From positions 1,995,497 to 2,059,496 of the forward strand of contig NZ_CP093396.1 of NCBI RefSeq assembly GCF_029027405.1: a DNA stretch of 64,000 nucleotides. Reading direction: 5' to 3'. The DNA is from Sulfurimonas sp. (GTDB taxonomy: Bacteria; Campylobacterota; Campylobacteria; Campylobacterales; Sulfurimonadaceae). Shown in pieces: positions 22,973 through 32,414 of this stretch; positions within the stretch are counted from its first letter, which is position 1; each line of letters begins with the position of its first letter. The translations under genes were made by a program, and so were the position numbers. The notes beneath the pieces were generated by a model. It saw only the letters and a program-made list of their open reading frames with translations. It did no database searches and had not been told where the DNA came from.

Positions 22973-23117
22973 CGGTAACTATTTCCTTCAGTTAGTATAT
23001 TTATATTATAATTGCCTATATTTAAACTTATTTTAAGCTATTATTGCCTATAATATATATAAGAAATAGGAAGTTATTACCTTTTTAGATAATTACTTCC
23101 ATTATAGGAGTGACAAA
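22973..23117. promoter_or_regulatory. Early promoter with operator copy 2, unit C
   Basis: Contains the second copy of the ~50-bp dyad element (about 23029-23080: TTATTTTAAGCTATTATTGCC, TATAATATATAT, AAGAAATAGGAAGTTATTAC). A further ATTGCCTATA lies at about 23010-23019, and the second half-site motif AATTACTTCC at about 23091. Leader GGAGTGACA at 23107-23115. Confidence 0.65.
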
Positions 23118-23357
23118 ATGCAAGTAAATTTTCAAAACATTCAAAGACCGACTCTGTTCCAAGAGTTCTTCGACAAATTGATTACATACTCTAATGAAGT
23201 AATAGAGTATATACATACATCTACTATAAATCTAGTCACTCCTACTTATCGCAAAACTGCAATAACTCTTATGAATATTATCAAAAACAACATTAAACAT
23301 TCATATATACAAGTTAAAGCGGTTTTAGTAAATTTGTTTAAGAGGGTTATAAAATGA
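23118..23357 (+). CDS. Conserved early phage protein, unit C
   Basis: 79 residues, differing from the unit B protein only at a few positions (for example FQN for FSK at residues 5-7). First gene of the rightward early operon, with leader AGGAGTGACAAAATG. Unlike B it is followed at once by the origin-like region, because the coiled-coil genes are absent. Confidence 0.65.
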   Translation: MQVNFQNIQRPTLFQEFFDKLITYSNEVIEYIHTSTINLVTPTYRKTAITLMNIIKNNIKHSYIQVKAVLVNLFKRVIK

Positions 23358-23678
23358 AAAACAAAAATCTATCAAATCTATAATTTAACCGCAGTCACAT
23401 AATGGCATGTCAAGTTTGATATAAGTCGGGTCTGTACAGTTGGAGCATTAAGCTAGAACTCCATTAAAGTAACAAAGCTAGTCTTTCCTCTCTTCCTCTC
23501 TCGGTCACTTCTGAGATGGTTTAGAGTGATATTTAGTTGAGTATGTAGAGCATAAAAACTGAGAGCTATAAAGTGGGTTATTTTTCCCATAAATAAGAAA
23601 ACTCTTTTTTTATGTTCTACACACTTAATTATTAATAGTGATTAAGTAAATTTAAAATTTCACTAAAGGAGTGACATA
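23358..23678 (+). other. Structured non-coding region (origin/packaging candidate), unit C
   Basis: No gene beyond a nine-codon remnant. Hairpin 1 TGGAG (23441-23445)/CTCCA (23459-23463). Hairpin 2 TCTC/GAGA around 23498-23515. Long stem TGTAGAGCATAAAAA (23544-23558)/TTTTTATGTTCTACA (23607-23621) enclosing TGGG (23574-23577)/CCCA (23586-23589) with the same eight-base loop TTATTTTT as in B. Bases that differ from B within stems are mostly paired changes. Confidence 0.7.
23408..23430 (+). other. Candidate Rep nick site, unit C
   Basis: GTCAAGTTTGATATAAGTCGGG, same as unit B apart from one stem base (G for A, giving a G-T pair). Predicted nick between 23418 and 23419 by analogy with phiX174. 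Confidence 0.5.
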
Positions 23679-24023
23679 ATGACTACACATTTAATAGGAC
23701 AACTACTAGAAGTTAAACCTTCAGAGTACACAAACAAGAAGACTGATAAAGTTTCATATAGTACAGATTTAACAGTTATGTTTGACGGTATAGATGAAGA
23801 AGGTTTTCGCAAAGTGTCGGTAGAAACTGTAAATACAGATGAAGAATACTATGAAGAACTAAAAGGTTCTATCGGTAAATTTATTGCTTTAGCTTATCAT
23901 TCAAGTATCGACCAATGGGGGCAAAAGTTTTATGCTGACCGTTCAATGGCTGTTCTAACTTTAGATAAAAATCCTCTTGATTACTCAAAATTTAAGAGAA
24001 CTAAACAAGAATATAAGAAGTAA
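23679..24023 (+). CDS. Probable ssDNA-binding protein (pV-like), unit C
   Basis: 114 residues, the same protein as in unit B. Preceded by AAGGAGTGACATAATG. Together with the origin-like region just upstream it forms the replication cassette; Rep lies 7 kb further on at the end of the morphogenesis operon. Confidence 0.6.
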   Translation: MTTHLIGQLLEVKPSEYTNKKTDKVSYSTDLTVMFDGIDEEGFRKVSVETVNTDEEYYEELKGSIGKFIALAYHSSIDQWGQKFYADRSMAVLTLDKNPLDYSKFKRTKQEYKK

Positions 24024-24026
24024 AAA

Positions 24027-24229
24027 ATGTACATCAGTAGTCTAAGAAATATTAATTTTTCTATTTTAATTCATCAAACAGATTTAAAGAAATGTAAAGA
24101 TAAAGAAATAAGAAAAAAAAAATTGAAGCACTCTTAGACGAACTGAGAACAAGAAGAGATAATATAATTTATAAATCCCGTCATAGTGAAACGATAGGGA
24201 CAACAAACGATAGTGCGTTAGTTAACTAA
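24027..24229 (+). pseudogene. 68-codon ORF split at an A10 run
   Basis: Same locus as 10381-10585 in B but with 10 A, giving ...RKKKLKHS and a stop. Eleven A would open all 68 codons. Apart from the run the two copies are the same in sequence. Confidence 0.6.
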
Positions 24230-24256
24230 ATAAAAATTATTAAAGGATAGATTATT

Positions 24257-24760
24257 ATGAATTTAAGTTCAATATTTACACCTCTTATGGATAATTTACT
24301 TCTTGTAATTGGTGCAATGGTTTCTGTTTTATCATTGATTTGGGCTTCTAAACAGCTTTTAAACTTTCTAGGTTTAGAAAATTTTACTTCAAGAGTAGAA
24401 GCTAAAAAACAGATAAAAAGAGAAAATAGACAAGTTAAAATAAATCAATATAAAGCAACTTATCGTAAATCTGAATCTGATAAGAAACAAGCAAAGCTCC
24501 AAAAATCAGAAGAGAAAAAAGCACTTAAACAGTATGTGAAATCTCAAAAATTAAAAGTAAAAACAGAGAAAAAACAAAGAGCAAAAAGTGGAAGAGTTAT
24601 CAATGTTAAAAAAAGACTTGAAAAAAATCCTCCAATAGCTCAAAGAATACCAAAAACTAAAACTTCTTCTAGTTCTAAAAGAACTTCTAGAAGAGAATTT
24701 ATGACTAAAAAGTATAGAGATACTTTTAGCAATGACCCAAGGTATCACTCGGATTTCTAA
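24257..24760 (+). CDS. Membrane-anchored, highly basic phage protein, unit C
   Basis: 167 residues; one membrane helix then a long Lys/Arg-rich tail. Differs from the B copy by Val for Ala in 'ENRQVKINQ'. Directly before the coat operon leader, whose alternative hairpins are also present here (24761-24857). Confidence 0.6.
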   Translation: MNLSSIFTPLMDNLLLVIGAMVSVLSLIWASKQLLNFLGLENFTSRVEAKKQIKRENRQVKINQYKATYRKSESDKKQAKLQKSEEKKALKQYVKSQKLKVKTEKKQRAKSGRVINVKKRLEKNPPIAQRIPKTKTSSSSKRTSRREFMTKKYRDTFSNDPRYHSDF

Positions 24761-24857
24761 ATATAGATTTTATTTCAATTTTGCTCTAAGTGGGCGTTAC
24801 ATTACTTAAAGCAGAGTTGTAACGAACTCTAGCTAATTTTATACAAAAGGGGAAATC

Positions 24858-25088
24858 ATGAAAAGATTTCAAAGAATTTCAAAAAAAGTTACTGACAAAA
24901 TGAGTCAGTCAAAAGTTGCAACTGGTGTTACTGGTGTTGCTCTTGCGAGTACACAATCGTTTGCATTGACTTCAACTGATATTAATTTCGGTACTACTGA
25001 GGCTGATATTGGTTTAGTTCTAATCGCAATGATTGGAATTGGTGCTGTCGTTTGGGGTGGTCGTAAACTACTTGGTTTTTTCGGATAA
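24858..25088 (+). CDS. Major coat protein (pVIII-like), unit C
   Basis: Identical to the unit B protein, so virions of B and C would have the same filament surface and probably permit mixed (phenotypically shared) particles. Ribosome-binding site AAAAGGGGAAATC. Confidence 0.85.
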   Translation: MKRFQRISKKVTDKMSQSKVATGVTGVALASTQSFALTSTDINFGTTEADIGLVLIAMIGIGAVVWGGRKLLGFFG

Positions 25089-25094
25089 TCAAAA

Positions 25095-25283
25095 GTGAAA
25101 AAGTACATCATTAATATTTTTATTTTCCTTATGATTGTTAGTGATGTACAGTCTGCTCCACTTCTTGCAAGTGATATAGACCCTTCAAATGCTAATGAGC
25201 AAATAGCTCTTATAGTTACCTCATTAGTTGCCTTTTTAGCCTTTATCATGGGTTCAAAAAGAGTATTAAAGTTTCTAGGATAG
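25095..25283 (+). CDS. Second coat-like protein, unit C
   Basis: 62 residues from GTG; same sequence as the unit B protein. Signal peptide, acidic part, helix and a pVIII-like basic end (KRVLKFLG). Confidence 0.65.
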   Translation: MKKYIINIFIFLMIVSDVQSAPLLASDIDPSNANEQIALIVTSLVAFLAFIMGSKRVLKFLG

Positions 25284-25286
25284 ATT

Positions 25287-25481
25287 ATGAAAAAGTTTTT
25301 TTATATATTTTTATTGTCATTTATATTTAGTACAAATATATATGCTTATGTAAATATGTCTAATGTTGGTGATAGAGCTGATGATTTAGGAATGAGAAAA
25401 GAAGATTATACTTATGCTATGGCTATAAGTGGTGCTTTGTGTGGTTCTATGTTTGGACTTTTTCTTTGGAAGGCAAGATAA
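25287..25481 (+). CDS. Small secreted membrane protein, unit C
   Basis: 64 residues, same as in unit B; signal peptide followed by one helix. Stop overlaps the next ATG. Confidence 0.55.
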   Translation: MKKFFYIFLLSFIFSTNIYAYVNMSNVGDRADDLGMRKEDYTYAMAISGALCGSMFGLFLWKAR

Positions 25482-25612
25482 TGCCTAGTTTTTTAGATTT
25501 TACAATTATTGGTGACCCTGCTTTTGATTTCTTTTTTTCTATTACAGCATCTATAAATCTTTTGATGTTTATAGCTTTTTCTGTAACTGCTCTTTTTCGT
25601 GGTCGAGTTTAG
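25481..25612 (+). CDS. 43-residue membrane peptide, unit C
   Basis: Same peptide as in unit B, started by TAATG coupling. Candidate virion-tip protein by size and location. Confidence 0.55.
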   Translation: MPSFLDFTIIGDPAFDFFFSITASINLLMFIAFSVTALFRGRV

Positions 25613-25614
25613 AC

Positions 25615-27282
25615 ATGTATTTAAAAACCCTCCTACTATATATTTTATTATTTAGTGTTTCACTTTATTCTTCTATTATTCAAAAAAAAATAATTAATCC
25701 TCCAACTATTGAAAAATATAATGTAATTTATAAATCAGGTTGTTCTAATTATAAATTAAAAAATAATAATACATTAGGTGGTGCTTCACAAGGTTCTTGC
25801 ATTAATGTTGGTTTAGATGGTAAAGATTTTATATCAGCTCAAATGGATTTTATATATTATGAAAGAAATTGTGTTACAGAAAATTCATTTTACATTTCTT
25901 TTGAAGTTTATTCATCTTCTACCATACTTTGTAAATATGCTTCTTGTAAAGATGGATTAAAATTTAATACAAAAACCGAACTTTGTGAAGCACCTCCAAA
26001 AACTTGTAAAGATAAAGAAAATCAAGTTTTAAATCCTGATACCAATATTTGTGATTGTGCTGATGGTTATGTAAAAAAAGATGATGATTGTCTTTTAGAT
26101 ACAGACGGCGACGGTGACCCTGATATTACCGACCCTGATAAAGATGACCCTGATATTACTAGTGGTGGTGGTTCTCCTGATGGTTCTTGCAAAGGTTTTG
26201 CACAAACAAAACATTTTTTTCCTAATTCTCCAAAATTTCCTTATTCTGATTATAAGTATCTTCCATATTATAAAACTATTCCTGGATGTAAATCTTTAGT
26301 TTCAAATAATAATAAAGTTGATAGTATATTTTATGTTGATGATAAAGGTAAGGCTTGTGAGCGTTCATATTGTTTTGCACATTATAAAAAAGAACAAAAA
26401 TGTACTTCTACAGTTGAAAATAGTAAACCTGCGGGTTTTGTTTATATGTCTAATTTAAATAAAGATGAGTGTTACGCCAAGGTTGACGGAATTAGTTATA
26501 CAAAGGCTTTATATTTCGTTGCCGATTCTCTTACTTGTCCTAATATTGAATATTGTTTTTTAAAGCCTAAAAAAGATTTACCAGACAATCCTAGTCCTGA
26601 TAATAATACTTCAACTAATCCTTTACCAAATAAGAAGTTAAATAGTATTGATTCTAAAATAAAAATTACTAATGATAAATTGACTGATTTAAATAATAAA
26701 GCTACTGATAGAAATAATAAGTTAGATGATTTAAATAATAAAGCTACTGATAGAAATAATAAATTGAATGATTTAAACAATAAAGCTATTGACAGAAATA
26801 ATAAATTAGGCGATATTATTAAAAATACATCAACTTCAAACAAATCTTTAAAAAGTATTGATGAGTTTATAAAATCAAATAATAAAGGTTTGACAAGTTT
26901 GAATGAGACAACTTTAAAAAATAACTCTCAACTTCAAAACATCGCCTCTAATACTAGGAATATTAATGAAAATTTACAAGCAGGATTACTTGGCGATGAC
27001 CCTTTTGCAAATGTAGATTTAACAGATGATGGTTCTTCAAAGTTTGGTGATTTTAAAAGTGATGTTTCTTCTGCATTTGATAAAACAACTTATTTTAATA
27101 TTTTTGGTTTAAGTGGAATGTCTGGCGGTTCTATTCCTGAGTATAGCGCGAATATTATGGGTAGTAAAATTACAGTTTTTCACCCTAGTATGCTCAATGG
27201 TTTTCCAATGGCTGATATAAGAGCTTTAATCATGTTTTTCTTTGCCCTTATGGGCTTCATTCACACATTTAGGAGCGTTTAA
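25615..27282 (+). CDS. pIII-like adsorption protein, unit C
   Basis: 555 residues, the same architecture as the unit B protein. Differences: about ten substitutions within residues 25-80 (for example IINPPT for ITSPLT, MDFIYYERN for VDSIFYETN), a handful elsewhere, and one extra 14-residue repeat (DDLNNKATDRNNKL), making three. Flanking genes are almost identical, so the N-terminal domain is changing faster, as expected of a receptor-binding or superinfection-determining part. Confidence 0.75.
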   Translation: MYLKTLLLYILLFSVSLYSSIIQKKIINPPTIEKYNVIYKSGCSNYKLKNNNTLGGASQGSCINVGLDGKDFISAQMDFIYYERNCVTENSFYISFEVYSSSTILCKYASCKDGLKFNTKTELCEAPPKTCKDKENQVLNPDTNICDCADGYVKKDDDCLLDTDGDGDPDITDPDKDDPDITSGGGSPDGSCKGFAQTKHFFPNSPKFPYSDYKYLPYYKTIPGCKSLVSNNNKVDSIFYVDDKGKACERSYCFAHYKKEQKCTSTVENSKPAGFVYMSNLNKDECYAKVDGISYTKALYFVADSLTCPNIEYCFLKPKKDLPDNPSPDNNTSTNPLPNKKLNSIDSKIKITNDKLTDLNNKATDRNNKLDDLNNKATDRNNKLNDLNNKAIDRNNKLGDIIKNTSTSNKSLKSIDEFIKSNNKGLTSLNETTLKNNSQLQNIASNTRNINENLQAGLLGDDPFANVDLTDDGSSKFGDFKSDVSSAFDKTTYFNIFGLSGMSGGSIPEYSANIMGSKITVFHPSMLNGFPMADIRALIMFFFALMGFIHTFRSV

Positions 27283-27284
27283 AG

Positions 27285-27569
27285 ATGGCTATACCTTTAT
27301 TATTGGCTGGATTTAGTGGTATAGCCTCTATTGCTAGTTTTATTATGAAACATCCGTTTGTTTCTAAAATGATGATTTTTGGTGTTTTTACTGCACTTCT
27401 AACCCTTGCTTTTACATACTTAAAAAATCTAGTAGCTCCTTACATTGTAGGAAATTCTTTGATGTCTTTAGCTGCTTATTTTGGTGTACTAGATGGGATA
27501 AGCATATATATAACAATCTTAGTCGCAGGATTTGGAGTCAAACAAGTTTTAGCGTTTGTAAGGTCTTAA
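27285..27569 (+). CDS. pVI-like minor coat protein, unit C
   Basis: 94 residues, three hydrophobic segments; Pro4 instead of Ser4 of the unit B protein. Confidence 0.7.
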   Translation: MAIPLLLAGFSGIASIASFIMKHPFVSKMMIFGVFTALLTLAFTYLKNLVAPYIVGNSLMSLAAYFGVLDGISIYITILVAGFGVKQVLAFVRS

Positions 27570-27588
27570 TTTAAATATAGGAGTAACA

Positions 27589-29385
27589 ATGTTTAGGTAT
27601 CTATTTATAATTTTATTTTTGGTGTTTAATCTAAATGCTAGAAGTTTAGTAAATGTAAATTTTTCAAATTTAAAAATCAATGAGTTTATTAAAATAGTTT
27701 CAAAGCTAGTTAATAAGAATATTTTAGTTACTGATATTATTGAAGGTCAAGTTAACTTAGTTAGTAATGTCTCGATTTATGATGATGAACTTATAAGCAT
27801 TTTATCATCAGTTTTAAAATCTAAAGACTATACACTCATAAAAAATGGTTCTATCTATGAAGTGATTAAAATATCTAAAGCTGTAAAGAGTGAAGCAAAT
27901 TATAAAGGTAGTTTAAAAAATAATAGTTTTATAGTTTCCCACCTCATACAAATAAAAAATAATGATGTTGATATTATTGCTTCAAAGCTTAAAAGTTTAA
28001 CTTCTATACATTCAAACCTTATAACTATTAAAAGCTCTAACATGATACTTATTAGTGATTATCCAAAGAATATAAATGTAATCAAGAAGATAATAAAAAA
28101 GATAGATATTAAACTAAATAATGATGTGTTTATGTATGAGATTAAAAATGTACAAGCTAAAGCACTTCTAACATATCTAAATGAAAGCTCTAAACTTCTT
28201 TTCAATGATTCTTTAAAGTCTGACAAGGTTAAAATCTTATTACATGAAGATTTAAATTCTATTATAGTTATTGGTAAAAAATCAAATGTTTTAGTTATTG
28301 AAAAGTTGATAAAAAAGTTTGATATTGAATCTTCAAATAATCAAACACTAAAAATATTTAATCTAAAAAATGCTAAAGCTGATGAAGTATTTAAAGCTCT
28401 TAATGACATCATAAAAAATCAAAAGTTTAGTGATGAATCTTTAAAGCCTAATGTTTCTAAAAGTGATGATATTAATTCTATTATAGTTGTTGGTGTTCCT
28501 CACATCATAAAAGCTCTTGAACCTCTCATAAAAGAGTTAGATAAGGAAAAGTATCAAGTATATGTAGAAGCTCGTATAATAGATATAAATAAGAAAAATT
28601 CAGAAGATTTAGGCATTAAATATAATTTTGATGGTGCTAGGCTTTTATCTAGTGGTGGTTTACTCTCTTTTAGTTCTAATTTCAGTGGTATAGCTCCTAT
28701 ACAAGGCTTGATAGGTAAAAACTTATCATCTTCGCTCGTTGGTGATGGTTTGGCTCTTGGTGCATCTATTGACTTTCTTCAAACAAACGGTGCAAGTAAA
28801 TCAATCTCTAATCCTTCTATTCTTTGCGTTAATAATAAAGAATCATCAATATATGTAGGTAAAGCTATCTCTTTACAAAGTGGGTCTGTCTCTGCTTCTG
28901 ATAGTGGTGTTACTAACTCTTATGTTAGAACTGATATAGGTTTGACTTTAAAAATAATTCCTCGTGTTTCATCATCAGATAAAGTTACTTTAGAAGTATC
29001 AATCATTTTAGAAAACATAATCGATGATGGTAGTAATAATGAAACGGGTCAACCAGTAACTTCTAAACAAGAAATTAACACTCAAACAATACTTAGGCAT
29101 GGCGAAAATATAATTATAGGTGGTTTAGTTAAGAGCTACACTTTAGATTCTAAGTCACAAATCCCATTACTTGGAGATATTCCTTTTCTTGGGGCATTGT
29201 TTAGAAGTACATCAACAACAAAAGAGCAAGATAATTTAGTTGTTATTCTAACTCCGTATATCATTGATAATAGTGAAAAACTATCACAACTTCAAAAAGA
29301 TTTAGGAACATTATCAAAGTTACAAGAAAAATACAATCAAGAAGCATTTAATAATTTTGAGGAAGAAGGTTTAAAAGATGATTGA
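27589..29385 (+). CDS. Secretin (pIV/GspD-like), unit C
   Basis: 598 residues; same sequence as the unit B secretin, with signal peptide, N-domains and C-terminal barrel signature LLGDIPFLGALF. Confidence 0.9.
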   Translation: MFRYLFIILFLVFNLNARSLVNVNFSNLKINEFIKIVSKLVNKNILVTDIIEGQVNLVSNVSIYDDELISILSSVLKSKDYTLIKNGSIYEVIKISKAVKSEANYKGSLKNNSFIVSHLIQIKNNDVDIIASKLKSLTSIHSNLITIKSSNMILISDYPKNINVIKKIIKKIDIKLNNDVFMYEIKNVQAKALLTYLNESSKLLFNDSLKSDKVKILLHEDLNSIIVIGKKSNVLVIEKLIKKFDIESSNNQTLKIFNLKNAKADEVFKALNDIIKNQKFSDESLKPNVSKSDDINSIIVVGVPHIIKALEPLIKELDKEKYQVYVEARIIDINKKNSEDLGIKYNFDGARLLSSGGLLSFSSNFSGIAPIQGLIGKNLSSSLVGDGLALGASIDFLQTNGASKSISNPSILCVNNKESSIYVGKAISLQSGSVSASDSGVTNSYVRTDIGLTLKIIPRVSSSDKVTLEVSIILENIIDDGSNNETGQPVTSKQEINTQTILRHGENIIIGGLVKSYTLDSKSQIPLLGDIPFLGALFRSTSTTKEQDNLVVILTPYIIDNSEKLSQLQKDLGTLSKLQEKYNQEAFNNFEEEGLKDD

Positions 29386-30568
29386 TTATTTTTTTGGTAA
29401 ACCTAGAACGGGTAAAACTTACAGAGCTGTTGATATTCTCTACAATGATTATGTTAAAGATGAAAATGCTTCTCCAAAATTTACTAATATTATTACAAAT
29501 ATTGGTGGTTTTAAATTTAAAGAAATAAACCAACTCTTTAGGGATAGAGGTTCTAAATCAGTAGCTTATAAATTAGTTTGGAGAGATTTATATACACATT
29601 TATCAAAATTGTACGAAATGGCTCTTGATGATAAAAGTGATGAAGAATTAAATAGATACGCATATAGTCACAAGATAAATGACGCTTTAATAATTCTTGA
29701 TGAAGCTTCTTTGTTTATGAAAAGATATGATGATGTTGTTTCATGGTGGTTGGCTTATCACGGACATTTTAAAATGAGAATTATAATAATAGCTCAAAGT
29801 CCTAAACAAATAAATGCTGAGTACCTTGTACATGCTGAAATATATTATGAAGCTCAACCTCAAAGTAAACAGTTAGCAAGTAATAAGCTTAGGTATATAC
29901 ACTATAGTGAGCCTTATTTTGTAAAAGATAATAAATTTTCTTCTAATACTATTACTTCTAATCAAAAAATATTTGATTTATATAAAAGTGGAGAAGTTGA
30001 TAAACCTAAAAAAATGTTAATTAGATTTATTATATATATTTTAATAGCTCTTTTTATATCCGCTGCTTTTTTCAAATTTCTTCTTTATAGACTTTCTCCA
30101 GATACTCCTGATACAGAAGAAAACCAATCCAATAGCGTTACATCAACTTATGAAGATGTTGATTATCCACCTCCAAAATCTGATGATTATTTATTGTCTG
30201 TTCGTTGCAATAAGCGTTATTGTTGGAATACTGACCCTAAATATGACAGTAAAGAAATATCTTTAAGTTATTTTAAATTTATAGTTATTAAACACTCTTT
30301 AGAACTAGAATATAGTGAGATTATAAATGAGGTTTACATACTTACTCCAATAGAGAAAACTTTGAGTAAATCAACTTTATCAAAGTTAACTGATTATTAT
30401 TATTTCATACCCAAAGAGCTTAAAACTAAAGAGTTAAAACAATTTTTTATAAGTAAAGAAGTAATGACAAATAAAAGAAAAGATTTTAGTATTAATCCAT
30501 TTAATATAAACACGAACGAAGAGAACGCAAGGACGAGCGCCTTAGCGAGGACGACCAAAAGCGAGTGA
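29378..30568 (+). CDS. Zot/pI-family assembly ATPase, unit C
   Basis: 396 residues; same as the unit B Zot (Walker A GKPRTGKT, Walker B LIILDE, one membrane helix). It ends in the GA/GC-rich stretch before the module junction at 30591. Confidence 0.88.
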   Translation: MIDYFFGKPRTGKTYRAVDILYNDYVKDENASPKFTNIITNIGGFKFKEINQLFRDRGSKSVAYKLVWRDLYTHLSKLYEMALDDKSDEELNRYAYSHKINDALIILDEASLFMKRYDDVVSWWLAYHGHFKMRIIIIAQSPKQINAEYLVHAEIYYEAQPQSKQLASNKLRYIHYSEPYFVKDNKFSSNTITSNQKIFDLYKSGEVDKPKKMLIRFIIYILIALFISAAFFKFLLYRLSPDTPDTEENQSNSVTSTYEDVDYPPPKSDDYLLSVRCNKRYCWNTDPKYDSKEISLSYFKFIVIKHSLELEYSEIINEVYILTPIEKTLSKSTLSKLTDYYYFIPKELKTKELKQFFISKEVMTNKRKDFSINPFNINTNEENARTSALARTTKSE

Positions 30569-30642
30569 GATGGGAGGAGTTTAGCGACTCCCCTTGGCTA
30601 TCTATAAAAAGTTATCGTACAAAAATTAAAGGAGTGACAAAA

Positions 30643-32037
30643 ATGAAAAATTATGGATTAAGTTCTTACCAAAGATATAAAGCTTTAAAAAAACTAGAGT
30701 TCAACAGAGACTATATGCTTAGTAACGGGATACAGCTAGATAATAAGATAATTCCTTTTGCTGATTTTGTATGTAACAGTTATACAAATTCTGATAGGTA
30801 CATAGCTGAGTTACAGCATAGAGCTTGGTCGACTTACGACTATGCAAAAGAAAAAAACTTAAAAAATATATTTTTTTCTCTTACTCTTCCTTCTAAATGG
30901 CATCCAATGAAAACTATTAATTTCGGTAAAAAGAATGAAAAATTAGTATTTAATAAAAAATTTGGTGGTCGAAGAATTATTAAAGTTCACACTAAACAGA
31001 AAAATAAATATCATTTCTTAAATGCTCATGTAAAGCAAAACATTCCTTTCATTGAGCCTATATTAGATTATACAAATACAGTTGATAAATATTCTCCTCA
31101 TAATGCTTCTAAAGAGTTGTCTAGGTTATTATCTGCAGGTTTATTTAATGAAAGAAGTTATAGAAAAATAGATAAAGAGCATAGATGTTATTTTAGAGTA
31201 ACAGAACCTCACAAAGATGGTACACCTCATTTACATATAAGTTTATATGTTCCAGAAAATAAGGTTAATTCAATAGTAAAATCACTTAAGAGATGTTATC
31301 TTGCTCCTATGGGAGATATAGAAACAAATGTAAATAATCCTGTTTCTTACCTTATGAAATATGTTTTAAAAACTCTTGATGATTTGAGAGATAATCCCGA
31401 AAAAATAACAAATCTTACTTTGTGGTATCTGCATCATGGGATTAGTCGTTTTTATACTTCTCGTACTTTTATATCTTTGGAAGTGTATAGAAAACTTAAT
31501 GGCATGTACACTTTAATAGACTTAACTAAAAAATACAAATCAAATGATATATGCATTTATGTTTATTCAGATACTAAAAAAATAGCACTCATAGAAAACG
31601 AATACGGCACTATCTATATTCCTAAACCTGTAAATTGGTATGATAAGTTAGTGGACACCGACCATACTTACTTAGAGGCTGAATTTGAACCTATTTATAA
31701 AGAGCAAAATAAATCAGTTAAACCAATACAGATAAAGATAGATGATGAAGATTACATAATCCATCAACACTCTTTAAAAGAACACAATCAACAAAACGAA
31801 AAACTCATTAAAAATAATAAAATTCCCTTATCTCTTGATGATATTCTTATAAAACCAAAGATTCAACCATATCAAATGAAAAATTATCAACTTTCACACT
31901 ATTTTGAAAATATAAATATGGACAGTGTAAATCCTGCTCATTTCGCTGTTACATATAACTTAATGATAGAACGAGGCTTGATAGCGGGTGAGTTGCTGAA
32001 ACCATCTAGTATGTATGAAGCTTTTGAGGTATTTTAA
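30643..32037 (+). CDS. HUH rolling-circle Rep, unit C
   Basis: 464 residues from ATG 30643 after AAAGGAGTGACAAAA. Identical to the unit B Rep (Leu220), while the methyltransferase further right is identical to that of unit A. Confidence 0.9.
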   Translation: MKNYGLSSYQRYKALKKLEFNRDYMLSNGIQLDNKIIPFADFVCNSYTNSDRYIAELQHRAWSTYDYAKEKNLKNIFFSLTLPSKWHPMKTINFGKKNEKLVFNKKFGGRRIIKVHTKQKNKYHFLNAHVKQNIPFIEPILDYTNTVDKYSPHNASKELSRLLSAGLFNERSYRKIDKEHRCYFRVTEPHKDGTPHLHISLYVPENKVNSIVKSLKRCYLAPMGDIETNVNNPVSYLMKYVLKTLDDLRDNPEKITNLTLWYLHHGISRFYTSRTFISLEVYRKLNGMYTLIDLTKKYKSNDICIYVYSDTKKIALIENEYGTIYIPKPVNWYDKLVDTDHTYLEAEFEPIYKEQNKSVKPIQIKIDDEDYIIHQHSLKEHNQQNEKLIKNNKIPLSLDDILIKPKIQPYQMKNYQLSHYFENINMDSVNPAHFAVTYNLMIERGLIAGELLKPSSMYEAFEVF

Positions 32038-32038
32038 A

Positions 32039-32269
32039 ATGAGAATAAGCAAATGCCCTATATGTCATAACGAATTTAAAGATTATAGTCTTTATAAACC
32101 TACGACTTATTGTTCTGTTAATTGTTGTAACTATAATAAGCAAAAAAACGCTTTAGAAAAATCTATAATTGTTCTTAAGCCTACGAAGGAAGCTAAAAAG
32201 ATAATTAAGGGTGACATGTTCAGATTGTCTAATTTAGTAAGTATTGGTACTGTTACTAAAAATGATTAA
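32039..32269 (+). CDS. Small Cys-rich (zinc-ribbon-like) protein, unit C
   Basis: 76 residues, intact, as in unit A. The uninterrupted sequence AAGGGTGACATG at 32207-32218 shows the target site that the IS used in unit B. Confidence 0.6.
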   Translation: MRISKCPICHNEFKDYSLYKPTTYCSVNCCNYNKQKNALEKSIIVLKPTKEAKKIIKGDMFRLSNLVSIGTVTKND

Positions 32270-32414
32270 ATTTAGCCACTACTCAAAACTATATTTAGAG
32301 TTTAAAAAGCATGAACTAAAATTTTCTACTTTAGACAAATATACAAATATAATTAAGGATAGATTATATAAAAAGATTGAAGTTTTAGATAATGGTGTTA
32401 TATTATGCAATTAG
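32262..32414 (+). pseudogene. Duplicated 5' fragment of the integrase gene, unit C
   Basis: Same 50-codon ORF as at 5400-5552: 35 integrase codons plus 15 others, overlapping the methyltransferase start. Confidence 0.75.
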
